Positions 23,639 through 31,336 of a stretch of DNA of 64,000 nt are shown here, piece after piece. The position numbers and the translations under genes were made by a program. The notes below the pieces were generated by a model. It saw only the letters and a list, made by a program, of their open reading frames with translations, was not told the DNA's origin and made no database searches. Each line of letters opens with the position of its first letter. Positions within the stretch are counted from its first letter, which is position 1. The stretch lies in the NCBI GenBank assembly GCA_963805525.1, contig CAWDUT010000001.1:62001-126000 (forward strand), given 5' to 3'. This DNA comes from DASQFQ01 sp963805525 (GTDB taxonomy: Bacteria > Actinomycetota > Thermoleophilia > Solirubrobacterales > Solirubrobacteraceae).

Positions 23639-24621
23639 CCTGAGGCCTCCAACGGGGGCGTAGTGATAACGGGAGCACGCGGCCTTTGCAAGGCTGAGGT
23701 AGGGGTTCGATTCCCCTCGCCTCCATCGGTTCGGAGGGCGACCGCGACGGCGGTCGCCGCGTTGATGTCGACGGTGTCGCGGACGTCCTCCGCGTAGCCG
23801 CCGGCGAGCACGACGCAGACCGGGATGCCGGCGGCGCGCAGGCGGTCGAGGACGCGCTCGTCGCGGGCGAGCAGGCCCGCCTTGGTGAGCGCCAGGCGGC
23901 CGAGGCGGTCGCCCTCCCACGGGTCGGCGCCGGCGAGGTAGAACGCGATGTCCGGCGCGCAGCGGCGCAGGGCGACGTCGAGCGCGCCGTCGAGCGCCTC
24001 GAGGTAGTCGGCGTCGCCGGTGCCGCTCGCGAGGTCGATGTCGAGGTCGGACGGGATGCGCTGGAACGGGTAGTTGCGCGCGCCGTGCAGCGAGACCGTG
24101 AAGGCGTGCGGGTCAGGGCCGAGCAGGTCGGCGGTGCCGTCGCCCTGGTGGACGTCGCAGTCGACCACAAGCGCCCGCTCGGCGAGGCCGTCGGCGCGCA
24201 GCTCGCCGAGCGCGGCGACGACGTCGTTGAACAGGCAGTAGCCGCGCGCGAAGGCGCGGCCGGCGTGGTGGGTGCCGCCGCCGAGGTTCATGGCGACGCC
24301 GTGCTCCAGCGCGTGCCGCGCCGCCGCCAGCGTGCCGGCCACCGCGCGCCGGCCGCGCTCGACCAGCTCCGGCGACCACGGCAGCCCGAGCCCGCGCTCC
24401 TCGCGCACGTTCAGCTCGCCGAGGCGGATGCGCCGCAGGAGCTCGGCGTCGTGCACGCGCTCCAGCACCGGCCACGGGACCGGGTCGGTCTCGTGGATCT
24501 CGTCGGCCCGCGCGACGCCGTCCGCGACGACCCGCGCCCGCAGCAGCGGGTACTTGTCGATCGGGAAGCGATGCCGCGCCGGGAGCGGGAAGCGCCAGCG
24601 GTCGTGCGTCCAGAGCTCCAT
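23635..24621 (-). CDS. Histone deacetylase family (acetoin utilisation-type) amidohydrolase, C-terminus read through a tRNA gene
   Basis: 328 aa frame. HDAC motifs: GGGTHHAGRAFARGYCLFND (the two His), VVDCDVHQGDGT (zinc Asp and His), VSLHGARNYPF, and a catalytic-region FYLAGADPWEGDRLG ending VVLAGGYAED. The enzyme would deacetylate small acetyl-amines or acetyl-lysine. The last ~30 codons, GEGNRTPTSALQRPR onward, are merely the antisense of tRNA-Ala at 23654-23725, and the frame ends in an ATGA overlap with the dehydrogenase gene. The native C-terminus probably lay near the ALRTDGG segment. Start ATG at 24621, only six bases from the divergent SDR start. Confidence 0.85.
   Translation of the reverse strand: MELWTHDRWRFPLPARHRFPIDKYPLLRARVVADGVARADEIHETDPVPWPVLERVHDAELLRRIRLGELNVREERGLGLPWSPELVERGRRAVAGTLAAARHALEHGVAMNLGGGTHHAGRAFARGYCLFNDVVAALGELRADGLAERALVVDCDVHQGDGTADLLGPDPHAFTVSLHGARNYPFQRIPSDLDIDLASGTGDADYLEALDGALDVALRRCAPDIAFYLAGADPWEGDRLGRLALTKAGLLARDERVLDRLRAAGIPVCVVLAGGYAEDVRDTVDINAATAVAVALRTDGGEGNRTPTSALQRPRAPVITTPPLEASG
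23654..23725 (+). tRNA. tRNA-Ala(TGC), atypical D-arm
   Basis: 72 bases. Acceptor GGGGGCG pairs with CGCCTCC, again with G3-U70 (alanine identity). The anticodon stem CGGCC/GGCTG closes loop TTTGCAA, anticodon TGC (reads GCA). T-arm AGGGG-TTCGATT-CCCCT is normal. The D-arm GTGATAACGGGAGCAC departs from the usual GCTCAGTTGGGAGAGC: position 14 is T, not A, and the stem is short. It lies entirely antisense to the 3' part of the HDAC-like reading frame. Confidence 0.88.
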
Positions 24622-24627
24622 GTGGGT

Positions 24628-25443
24628 ATGGATGCTCGCATGGCTCTCCCAGCTCCTTCCTACGGCTCCACCGTCGTGATCACCGGCGCGTCCTCCGGCA
24701 TCGGCGCCGACATCGCGCGCCAGCTCGCCGAGCGCGGCTACAACCTGACCGTCGTGGCCCGCCGCCGCGACCGGCTCGAGGAGCTCGCCGACGAGCTGCG
24801 CGAGGCCCACGACGTGCACGTCGACGTCGAGACGTGCGACCTCGGCAGCCCGCAGGCGCGCGGGCGGCTGACCAAGAAGCTGCTGGAGGGCGAGCGCCAG
24901 GTCGTCGGCCTCTGCAACAACGCCGGCTTCGGCAACCTCGGCAACTTCCTCGACAACGACCTCGAGGCGGAAGGGAACGTCGTCAAGCTCAACTGCGAGG
25001 CGCTGCACGAGCTGACCGGCGCGTTCCTGCCGCGGATGGTCGAGCAGGGCGCGGGCGCGGTGCTCAACGTCGCCTCCACGGCGGCCTTCCAGCCGCTCCC
25101 CGGCTTCGCGACCTACGCGGCGAGCAAGGCGTTCGTGCACTCCTTCAGCGAGGCGGTGCACTCCGAGCTGTCCGGCACCGGCGTGTCGGTCACCTCGCTC
25201 TGCCCGGGCTTCACCAGGACCGAGTTCGAGCAGGCCGCGGGCGCCGAGGACGCCGCCGCGAAGCTCCCCGGCTTCACCTGGATGGAGTCCGAGGACGTCG
25301 CGCGCCAGGCGGTCGAGGGCATGCTCGCCGGCAAGCGCACGGTCGTGCCGGGCACGCTGAACAAGCTGACCTCGACGAGCGGGCGCTACATCCCACGGAC
25401 GGTGCTGCTCCCGCTCGTCAAGACCGTGTCGAAGAACTCCTAG
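24628..25443 (+). CDS. Short-chain dehydrogenase/reductase
   Basis: 271 aa from the ATG at 24628 (a second in-frame ATG at 24640 is equally good). TGASSGIG near 19-26, CNNAGFGN, NVASTAAFQ with the catalytic Ser, and YAASK with Tyr/Lys are present. The Arg pair in VVARRRDRLEEL after strand 2 suggests NADP(H) preference. ERGYNLTVV and the PGFTRTEFEQAAG segment resemble the YqjQ/DltE-like SDRs of bacteria. Substrate unknown. Divergent from the HDAC-like gene with 6 bases between start codons, and its stop overlaps that of the convergent acyl-CoA dehydrogenase. Confidence 0.88.
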   Translation: MDARMALPAPSYGSTVVITGASSGIGADIARQLAERGYNLTVVARRRDRLEELADELREAHDVHVDVETCDLGSPQARGRLTKKLLEGERQVVGLCNNAGFGNLGNFLDNDLEAEGNVVKLNCEALHELTGAFLPRMVEQGAGAVLNVASTAAFQPLPGFATYAASKAFVHSFSEAVHSELSGTGVSVTSLCPGFTRTEFEQAAGAEDAAAKLPGFTWMESEDVARQAVEGMLAGKRTVVPGTLNKLTSTSGRYIPRTVLLPLVKTVSKNS

Positions 25444-26534
25444 GCAGCCTTCGCCGCGATCAGCAGCTCGCCGGCCACCCGGTCGGCGGCGTCGGCCGTG
25501 CCCGCCAGCAGCCGCCGCGAGAGCTGCGCGCGGCGGAAGTACAGCGGCGCATCATGCTCCCACGTCGCGCCGATCCCGCCGTGGACGGAGATCTGCGCGC
25601 GCGCCGCGTGGTCGAGCGCCTGGCCCGCCACGAGGCGGAACGCGGACGCGGCGAGCGGGAACTCGCCCGGGCTGTCCTGGCCCGCCCAACCCGTGTAGTA
25701 CATGAGCGAGCGGCCGTTCTCGAGCCGCCGCAGGATCTCCACGAGGTCGTGCTTGACCGCCTGGTAGGAGCCGATGGCGCGCCCGAACGTGAAGCGCTCC
25801 TTGGCATAGGCGACCGAGACCTCGAGCGCGATCTCGACCGCGCCCAGCGACTCAGCCGCCAGCAGCGCCTGCGCGATGTACCAGGCGGCCGCGGTGTCGG
25901 CGCCCTCGAGCAGCGTGCCGGGCGAGCCGTCGAAGCGCACGTGGCCGAGCGCGCGCGTGCGGTCGTAGCCCTCCGCGGCCTCGACCTCGGCGTCCTCCGC
26001 GCGGACCGCGGCGGCGCGCCCGTCGGCCCCGACCACCACGAGCACGGCGGCGCCGGGCGCGTCGGGGACCCACGGCACCTCGCCGGTGACCGTGCCGTCG
26101 TCGGCGATCTGCGGCGCCACGGCGCGGGTGCAGCCGAGCCGGGCCTCCACGGTCCAGCCGGGCTCGATGTCGCTGGGCGGCTTGGCGGGGACGTAGGCCG
26201 CGCGCATGTCGCCGGCGGCCAGCGCCTCGTCGGCCTGGCCCGCGCGGTCGAGCAGGTACGACGCCGGCAGGTGGCCGAGCAGCGGCACGCCGGCCAGCAC
26301 GCGGCCGAGCTCGGAGAACACGAGCATGCCCTCCATCACGCCGAGGCCGGCGCCGCCGGCCTCCTCGGAGATCAGCAGGCCGGGCCAGCCGGCCTCGACC
26401 GCAGTCGGCCACAGGTCGGGCAGCTCGCCGCCGTCGAGCGCCTCGCGGGCGGCCTCGACGGTCTTGAAGCGCGACAGCGCGCCGCGCGCCGCCTCCTTGA
26501 GGAACTCCTGCTCGTCGGTCAGCGCGAAGTTCAT
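25440..26534 (-). CDS. Acyl-CoA dehydrogenase (smaller, divergent partner)
   Basis: 364 aa. FALTDEQEFLKEAARGALSR is the typical first helix; LLISEEAGGAGLGVMEGMLV, then a middle domain lacking the usual FAD-binding VTEP-like motif, and a C-terminal bundle with ERFTFGRAIGSYQAVKH and QISVHGGIGATWEHDAPLY. It is the second of an overlapping pair (ATGA) with a full-length ACAD; pairs like this make alpha2beta2 enzymes in actinobacterial steroid and lipid catabolism (e.g. FadE28-FadE29), where each partner supplies part of the active site. That this pair does so is inference. Confidence 0.88.
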   Translation of the reverse strand: MNFALTDEQEFLKEAARGALSRFKTVEAAREALDGGELPDLWPTAVEAGWPGLLISEEAGGAGLGVMEGMLVFSELGRVLAGVPLLGHLPASYLLDRAGQADEALAAGDMRAAYVPAKPPSDIEPGWTVEARLGCTRAVAPQIADDGTVTGEVPWVPDAPGAAVLVVVGADGRAAAVRAEDAEVEAAEGYDRTRALGHVRFDGSPGTLLEGADTAAAWYIAQALLAAESLGAVEIALEVSVAYAKERFTFGRAIGSYQAVKHDLVEILRRLENGRSLMYYTGWAGQDSPGEFPLAASAFRLVAGQALDHAARAQISVHGGIGATWEHDAPLYFRRAQLSRRLLAGTADAADRVAGELLIAAKAA

Positions 26535-27724
26535 GCGATCGCCTCGCGTTCCTTGGCGCGCAGCTCCGAGAACGGGATCCCCTTGTCCAGCCGCGGCTCC
26601 GGCGGGAGGCCGAGCACGCGCTCGCCGACCATGTTGCGGAGGATCTCCTCGGTCCCGCCCGCGGACTTCAGGCCCGGCAGGTCGGAGACGAGCTCGCCCC
26701 AGTGGTCGTCGGAGAGGCCGTCGGGCCCGAGCACGTCGACGAGCAGCTCGCCCGCCGCGATCGCCGCCTTGATCGTCGTGACCTTGGCGAGCGCTCCCTC
26801 GGGGCCGGGGATGCCGCCGCGGTGCAGCGTCGTGAGCATCCGGTAGCCGGTGAAGCGCAGGGCGAGGAAGTCCGCGGCGATCTCGCCGTAGCGATGGCGG
26901 ACCTCCTTGTCCTCGGCGGCCGCCGGGTCCTCCAGCAGCGCCTCGGCGAAGCGATCGGCGCGCCAGCCGAAGCCCTCGCCGCCGAGCCCGATCGCCACGC
27001 GCTCGAACATCAGCGTGGTCAGGCCGACGCCCCAGCCGCCATTGACCGGCCCGACCTCCGAGCCGGCCTCGAGGTGCACGTCGTCGAAGAACACCTCGTT
27101 GAAGTGCGCCTCGCCGGAGATCTGGCGCAGCGGCCGGATCGTCACGCCCTCGGCGTCCATCGGGACGATGAACATGGTCAGGCCCTTGTGCTTCGGCAGG
27201 TCGGCGTCGGTGCGCGCGAGCAGCAGCCCGTAGGTCGCGTACTGGGCGTTCGTCGTCCACACCTTCTGGCCGGACAGCCGCCACGAGCCGTCCTCCTGCT
27301 GCTTGGCGCGCGACTGGATGCCGGCGAGGTCGGAGCCCGCGGCGGGCTCCGAGAACAGCTGGCACCACACCTCCTCGCCGGTCAGCATCGGGCCGAGGTG
27401 CCGGTGCTTCTGGTCCTCGTTGCCGTGCGCGATCAGCGTCGGGCCGAGCATGCCGACGCCGATGACGTCGAAGATTCCTGGCACGCCGGCGCGCCCGATC
27501 TCCTGGTTGACCACGACCTGATTGAGCGGCCCCAGGCCCTGCCCGCCGTAGTCCGCGGGCCAGGTGACGGCGGCGAGGCCGCCCTCGGCGAGCTTGCGCT
27601 GCCATGCGCGGCGGGCGTCGACGTCGTCGGCGGCGCGGTCGGGCGCCTCGTCCTGGTGGTCGTCGAGCCAGGCCCGAACCTTGGCGCGGTACTCAGCCAG
27701 TTCGGGGGTGTCGTTCAGGTCCAA
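26531..27724 (-). CDS. Acyl-CoA dehydrogenase (larger partner)
   Basis: 397 aa with the standard ACAD features: WPADYGGQGLGPL, QLFSEPAAGSDLAG (FAD-binding segment), WRLSGQKVWTTNAQYATYGL, FNEVFFDDVHLEAGSEVG and, at the C-terminus, LKSAGGTEEILRNMVGERVLGLP. The Glu typical of the catalytic base may be replaced by residues in the partner subunit. It oxidises an acyl-CoA, possibly with a bulky or branched chain. It overlaps the partner gene by ATGA and starts 48 bases after the kinase/LLM gene, at the end of a long same-strand run. Confidence 0.9.
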   Translation of the reverse strand: MDLNDTPELAEYRAKVRAWLDDHQDEAPDRAADDVDARRAWQRKLAEGGLAAVTWPADYGGQGLGPLNQVVVNQEIGRAGVPGIFDVIGVGMLGPTLIAHGNEDQKHRHLGPMLTGEEVWCQLFSEPAAGSDLAGIQSRAKQQEDGSWRLSGQKVWTTNAQYATYGLLLARTDADLPKHKGLTMFIVPMDAEGVTIRPLRQISGEAHFNEVFFDDVHLEAGSEVGPVNGGWGVGLTTLMFERVAIGLGGEGFGWRADRFAEALLEDPAAAEDKEVRHRYGEIAADFLALRFTGYRMLTTLHRGGIPGPEGALAKVTTIKAAIAAGELLVDVLGPDGLSDDHWGELVSDLPGLKSAGGTEEILRNMVGERVLGLPPEPRLDKGIPFSELRAKEREAIA

Positions 27725-27772
27725 GGGGAGCCTCCGGTTGTGCGAACGCGCATGTTCAGACGAGGGACGGTA

Positions 27773-29179
27773 CTAGCGGAACGCCGCGATCACGTCGGCG
27801 AAGCGCGTCACGGACTCCGGCCCGATCGCGTCGGAGAGCCCGACGATCGCGGTCTGCACGCCGGCCTCGGCGAGCTCGCGGTAGCGCCCGGCGTGCTCCT
27901 CGACGCTCCCAGCGCCCTGGCCCTCGCGCGGCTCGCCGGCCGCGACCACCCGCGCCGGGGCGAGGTGGGTGACGGTGATCTCCGCCGGGTCGCGGCCCTC
28001 GACGCGGCACCACTCGTGCAGCACGCCCAGCTTGTGCCGCACGGCGGCGGCGTCGCCGAACAGGTTGCAGGCGTCGGCGTGGCGCGCCACGAGCCGCAGC
28101 GTCCGCCGCTCGCCCGACCCGCCGACGAGGATCGGCACGCGCTCCTGCAGCGGCCGCGGGTAGCACGTGCACTCCGCGATCGTGGTCGTGCGGCCCTCGA
28201 AGCGAGGCGAGCCGGGACCCCACATCAGCGGCAGCAGCTCCAAGGCATCCGCGAGCCGCGCGAAGCGGTCGCGGAAGGGCGGGAAGTCGTAGAGCCGCTG
28301 CTCGCGCTCGTACCACCCGGCGCCGAGGCCGCACAGCGCGCGCCCGCCGCTCACCACGTCGAGCGTCGCGACGAGCTTGGCCAGATGCGCGAGGTTGCGG
28401 TAGGTGACGCCGGTGACCAGCGTCCCGAGCCGGATCCGCGACGTCACCCCGGCCAGGTAGCCGAGCGTCGTGTAACTCTCGAGCATGTCCTCCCACTCGC
28501 GGCCGACCTGCGGGATCTGGAGGAAGTGGTCCATCACCCAGAGGGTCGTGAAGCCGGCGTCCTCGGCGGCCCGCGCGACGGCGGCGAGCTGGTCGCGCGT
28601 CGAGCCCTCCCAGCCGAAGCGCGAGATCTGCAGCCCGAACTCGAGCGCCAGCGGCGCCTCGGCCTGGCGCGCGGCGGCAGCGGGAGCGTCGAGGAAGCCG
28701 GGCGGCACGAGCTCGACCGGCCCGGCGGGGTGCACCCCCGCGAAGCCCTCGTCGCCGAGCGCGGCGAACACCGCGGCCGCCTCCCGCAGCTGCGCGGCGA
28801 CGACCTTCGGCGGCACCGGCGCGCCGCGGGCGCGGTTGCGCTCGCGCACGACCTTCTCCGGCGCGTCGAGCACCACCGCATACGCGGACACGCCCGCCTC
28901 CGCCGCGAGCTCTCTCCACGCGGCGCGGCGCTTGACCTCCAGCCCGGTCGTGTCGATCACGGTGGTCAGGCCGCGGGCGAGGCGCTTCGCCACGATCAGG
29001 TCGAGCAGCTCGAACGCGTCACGGCTGGCCCGCTGGTCGCGCTCGCCGCGGCCCACCACCGCGCGCAGCCGGTCCGAGGAGACGATCTGGTCGGGCTCGA
29101 ACCACGCGCGCGCCCAGTCCGACTTCCCCGCCGCCGTCGCCCCGACCAGCACGACGAGGCACGGATCCGGCAGCCTCAC
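27773..29179 (-). CDS. Fusion of a P-loop nucleotide kinase-like domain with an F420-type LLM oxidoreductase
   Basis: 468 aa. Residues about 1-170 form a P-loop kinase: VVLVGATAAGKSDWARAWF (Walker A), VSSDRLRAVVG, TTVIDTTGLEVKRRAAW and a lid-like PEKVVRERNRARGAPVP, as in the AAA_33/polynucleotide-kinase group. From about 178 a luciferase-like TIM barrel follows: EFGLQISRFGWEGSTRDQLA, LWVMDHFLQIPQVG, IRLGTLVTGVTYRNLAHLAK and GRALCGLGAGWYEREQ, typical of F420-dependent LLM oxidoreductases. What a kinase does to an F420 enzyme is unknown. ATGA overlap with the upstream secreted-protein gene. Confidence 0.87.
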   Translation of the reverse strand: MRLPDPCLVVLVGATAAGKSDWARAWFEPDQIVSSDRLRAVVGRGERDQRASRDAFELLDLIVAKRLARGLTTVIDTTGLEVKRRAAWRELAAEAGVSAYAVVLDAPEKVVRERNRARGAPVPPKVVAAQLREAAAVFAALGDEGFAGVHPAGPVELVPPGFLDAPAAAARQAEAPLALEFGLQISRFGWEGSTRDQLAAVARAAEDAGFTTLWVMDHFLQIPQVGREWEDMLESYTTLGYLAGVTSRIRLGTLVTGVTYRNLAHLAKLVATLDVVSGGRALCGLGAGWYEREQRLYDFPPFRDRFARLADALELLPLMWGPGSPRFEGRTTTIAECTCYPRPLQERVPILVGGSGERRTLRLVARHADACNLFGDAAAVRHKLGVLHEWCRVEGRDPAEITVTHLAPARVVAAGEPREGQGAGSVEEHAGRYRELAEAGVQTAIVGLSDAIGPESVTRFADVIAAFR

Positions 29180-30132
29180 TCGTAGACCACGACGTCGGGC
29201 GGCGGCTTGAGCCGCAGCACCTGTCGCGGCGTCATCAGGTTCGTGTCCTCACGGTAGAAGAGCTTGAACCCCTCGCCGAAGAAGCGCCGCGGCGACGACG
29301 TGAACGACTTGTACTTGACCTTCTTGAGCGCGCGGGTCCCGAACCCGTCGGCGTTCAGCACCATCGCAAGCCCCGCGCGCTCCTTGAGCTGGGTGTCGTC
29401 GACCATGTCGTTCGTGAACTGGTGGATCAGGAAGAGCTTCTGCGGCAACTTCCGCTCCACCGTGAGCTGGGACAGCCACGCCGAGACCGCGTTGACCTCG
29501 CGCGCGTCGACGTGGCCGATCACCTGACCGGGCACCTGGCCCGGGCCCATCCGCCACTCGGGGTCGAGCGCGAGGCCGACGTCGGGCTCCTTGAGCCAGC
29601 GCTCCAGCCGCCGCGCCTCGGTGAAGAAGTCGGAGCGCCCGGGCTGGATGTCGAGTACTAGCAGCGCCTTCGCCTTGCGCGCCGCGCGGTGGTAGCGGTC
29701 GATGATCGAGGGGTCCTGGCGCGTGTTGTAGCGGCCGCCCTCGCCCGGGCTGGCAGCGGCGGTGACCGCGAGCAGCTCCATGGCCGGGAGCACGGGCCGC
29801 GCCTTGGTCGCGTACGGCTTGGCCTGGCGCTCGAGCCGCCGCGCCGCGTGCGCCGGCGTGCCGATCCCGAGCGCGCCGAGCTCGTCGTCCTGCGGCGCGC
29901 CGTAGTAGGCGACGATCCGCCGGTCCGGCAGCAGTCGCCGCCCGCCGCGCGGCAGCTCGGCCAGCTTGGGCGCGGCCGGCTTCTTCGCGCTCGCCGGCTG
30001 CTTCGCCGGCTTCCCACCGCCGCCCCCGCCGGCGATCAGCGCGACCGCGGCCGCCACGATCACCAGCAGCACGCCGAGCGCGACGAGGCGCCGGCGCCGG
30101 AACACGGCAGGGCTGGGAGGAGCGGCGGCCAC
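29176..30132 (-). CDS. Membrane-anchored TIM-barrel-like protein of unknown function
   Basis: 318 aa. One N-terminal helix (LVALGVLLVIVAAAVALIAGG) then a Lys/Ala/Pro linker, so the rest is probably outside the cell. The folded part has RIVAYYGAPQDDELGALG, RPVLPAMELLAVTA, LLVLDIQPGRSDFFTEAR, VGLALDPEWRMGPGQVPG and LFLIHQFTNDMV. Alternating strands ending in acidic residues suggest a glycoside-hydrolase-like TIM barrel. Similar conserved proteins occur in other actinobacteria without assigned function. It sits 23 bases after the D,D-carboxypeptidase gene, which agrees with a cell-wall role (inference). Confidence 0.78.
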   Translation of the reverse strand: MAAAPPSPAVFRRRRLVALGVLLVIVAAAVALIAGGGGGGKPAKQPASAKKPAAPKLAELPRGGRRLLPDRRIVAYYGAPQDDELGALGIGTPAHAARRLERQAKPYATKARPVLPAMELLAVTAAASPGEGGRYNTRQDPSIIDRYHRAARKAKALLVLDIQPGRSDFFTEARRLERWLKEPDVGLALDPEWRMGPGQVPGQVIGHVDAREVNAVSAWLSQLTVERKLPQKLFLIHQFTNDMVDDTQLKERAGLAMVLNADGFGTRALKKVKYKSFTSSPRRFFGEGFKLFYREDTNLMTPRQVLRLKPPPDVVVYE

Positions 30133-30155
30133 GCCCTCGCTCTACCCGGCAGCCG

Positions 30156-31169
30156 CTACCGATCCAACCGGAAGCCGCGGTCGAGCAGCTTGCGGGCCTG
30201 CGTGCCTGGATCCGGCGAGTGCAGCAGCACCACGCCGAGCCGCACGCGGCCGCGCCGCACGGTCGCCACGAGGCAGCGGCCGGCCGCGTCCGTGAAGCCC
30301 GTCTTGACGCCCGTCACGCCGCGATAGCCCTGCTGCAGCAACGGGTTGTGGTTGTAGAGGTAGATCTTCCCGCCCTTGATCGGGAACGGGAGCACGGCCT
30401 GGCGGCGGCGGACGATGCGCGCGATTCGCGGCTCCCGCAGCACCGCGCGGGCCAGCGCCGCGAGGTCGGGTGCGCACGAGTGGTTGCCGCGGTCGACGAA
30501 GCCGCTGGGCGACGTGAAGCGCGTGCACACGAGGCCCATCGCGCGCGCCTCGCGGTTCATCATCGCCACGAAGCGCTTGACCGAGCCGTGGGCGGCGCGC
30601 TGGGCGAGCGCGATCGCCGCGTCGTTGCCGGACGGCAGCAGCAGCCCGTAGAGCATCGTCCTCACGGGCATGCGCCGCCCGCGGCGGAAGAGGCCGACGC
30701 CCGAGCCCTGGTAGGAGAGCGCCGCCTTGGTGATCCGCACCTTCGCGTTCGGCGGCACGTGCCGGGCGATCAGCACCGCGGTCATCATCTTCGTCAGCGA
30801 CGCGATCGGCAGCACGCGCGTCGGGTCGCGCCGCCACAGCACCTGGCCGGTGTCGAGATCGAACATCAGCCCCGAGCGCGGCGGGTGCTTGAAGCGCAGG
30901 CGCACGAGGTCGCGCGGGTCGTCGAGCCGCACCGACAACGGTGACGGCGCCGTCCCGCCTCCCGCCAGCGGCGCGGGGGCGGGTGGGGTCGTAATCCTGA
31001 GCGGCGCCTCGACCGTGGGTGCAGGGGCAGCGGGTGCCTTCGGCTCGTGCTTCGGCGCGAGCGTCAGCCCGGCGGCCAGGCCGACGCCGAGCAGCACCAG
31101 CACCGCGACCAGCCGCGGCCAGCGCCGCTGCTTGCGTCGCCGTCCGCCCTGGAAGACCTCATACGGCAT
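30156..31169 (-). CDS. D-alanyl-D-alanine carboxypeptidase (peptidase S11)
   Basis: 337 aa. Cytoplasmic basic start (GGRRRKQRRWPR), membrane anchor at about 19-39, Pro/Ala linker, then the penicillin-binding fold. The three active-site motifs are intact: SxxK in ASLTKMM, SxN in LPSGNDAAI and KTG in VKTGFTDAAG. It trims the terminal D-Ala of peptidoglycan stem peptides and so controls cross-linking. No PBP5-type C-terminal amphipathic anchor is seen, the N-terminal helix serving instead. The start shares a base with the stop of the small membrane protein gene (TGATG). Confidence 0.92.
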   Translation of the reverse strand: MPYEVFQGGRRRKQRRWPRLVAVLVLLGVGLAAGLTLAPKHEPKAPAAPAPTVEAPLRITTPPAPAPLAGGGTAPSPLSVRLDDPRDLVRLRFKHPPRSGLMFDLDTGQVLWRRDPTRVLPIASLTKMMTAVLIARHVPPNAKVRITKAALSYQGSGVGLFRRGRRMPVRTMLYGLLLPSGNDAAIALAQRAAHGSVKRFVAMMNREARAMGLVCTRFTSPSGFVDRGNHSCAPDLAALARAVLREPRIARIVRRRQAVLPFPIKGGKIYLYNHNPLLQQGYRGVTGVKTGFTDAAGRCLVATVRRGRVRLGVVLLHSPDPGTQARKLLDRGFRLDR

Positions 31170-31336
31170 CAGCGCTTCTGCCCGAGTGCCCCGAAGATCC
31201 CGAAGAAGAACAGGGCAAGGATGATCAGGGAGATCGCGGACAGCACGTCGAGGCCCGTGTTGAAGATCACGAACAGCGTGAGGAAGGCGAAGATGGTCGT
31301 GAACACCAGGGCGACGCCGGCGATGATGGAGCGCAT
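31169..31336 (-). CDS. 55-aa two-helix membrane protein
   Basis: MRSIIAGVALVFTTIFAFL starts a first hydrophobic helix; a second spans LSAISLIILALFFFGIFGAL; the end is GQKR. No family recognised. Both ends overlap the neighbours by a single base (TAATG from rhomboid, TGATG into the carboxypeptidase), which strongly suggests it is a real, co-translated gene. A partner or substrate of the rhomboid protease would be a reasonable guess. Confidence 0.75.
   Translation of the reverse strand: MRSIIAGVALVFTTIFAFLTLFVIFNTGLDVLSAISLIILALFFFGIFGALGQKR

Noticed and set aside
22185..24170. Long minus-strand frame across the dehydrogenase and HDAC genes
   Set aside because: Low-complexity Arg/Ala/Gly sequence; the real genes are in the other frames with full family motifs.
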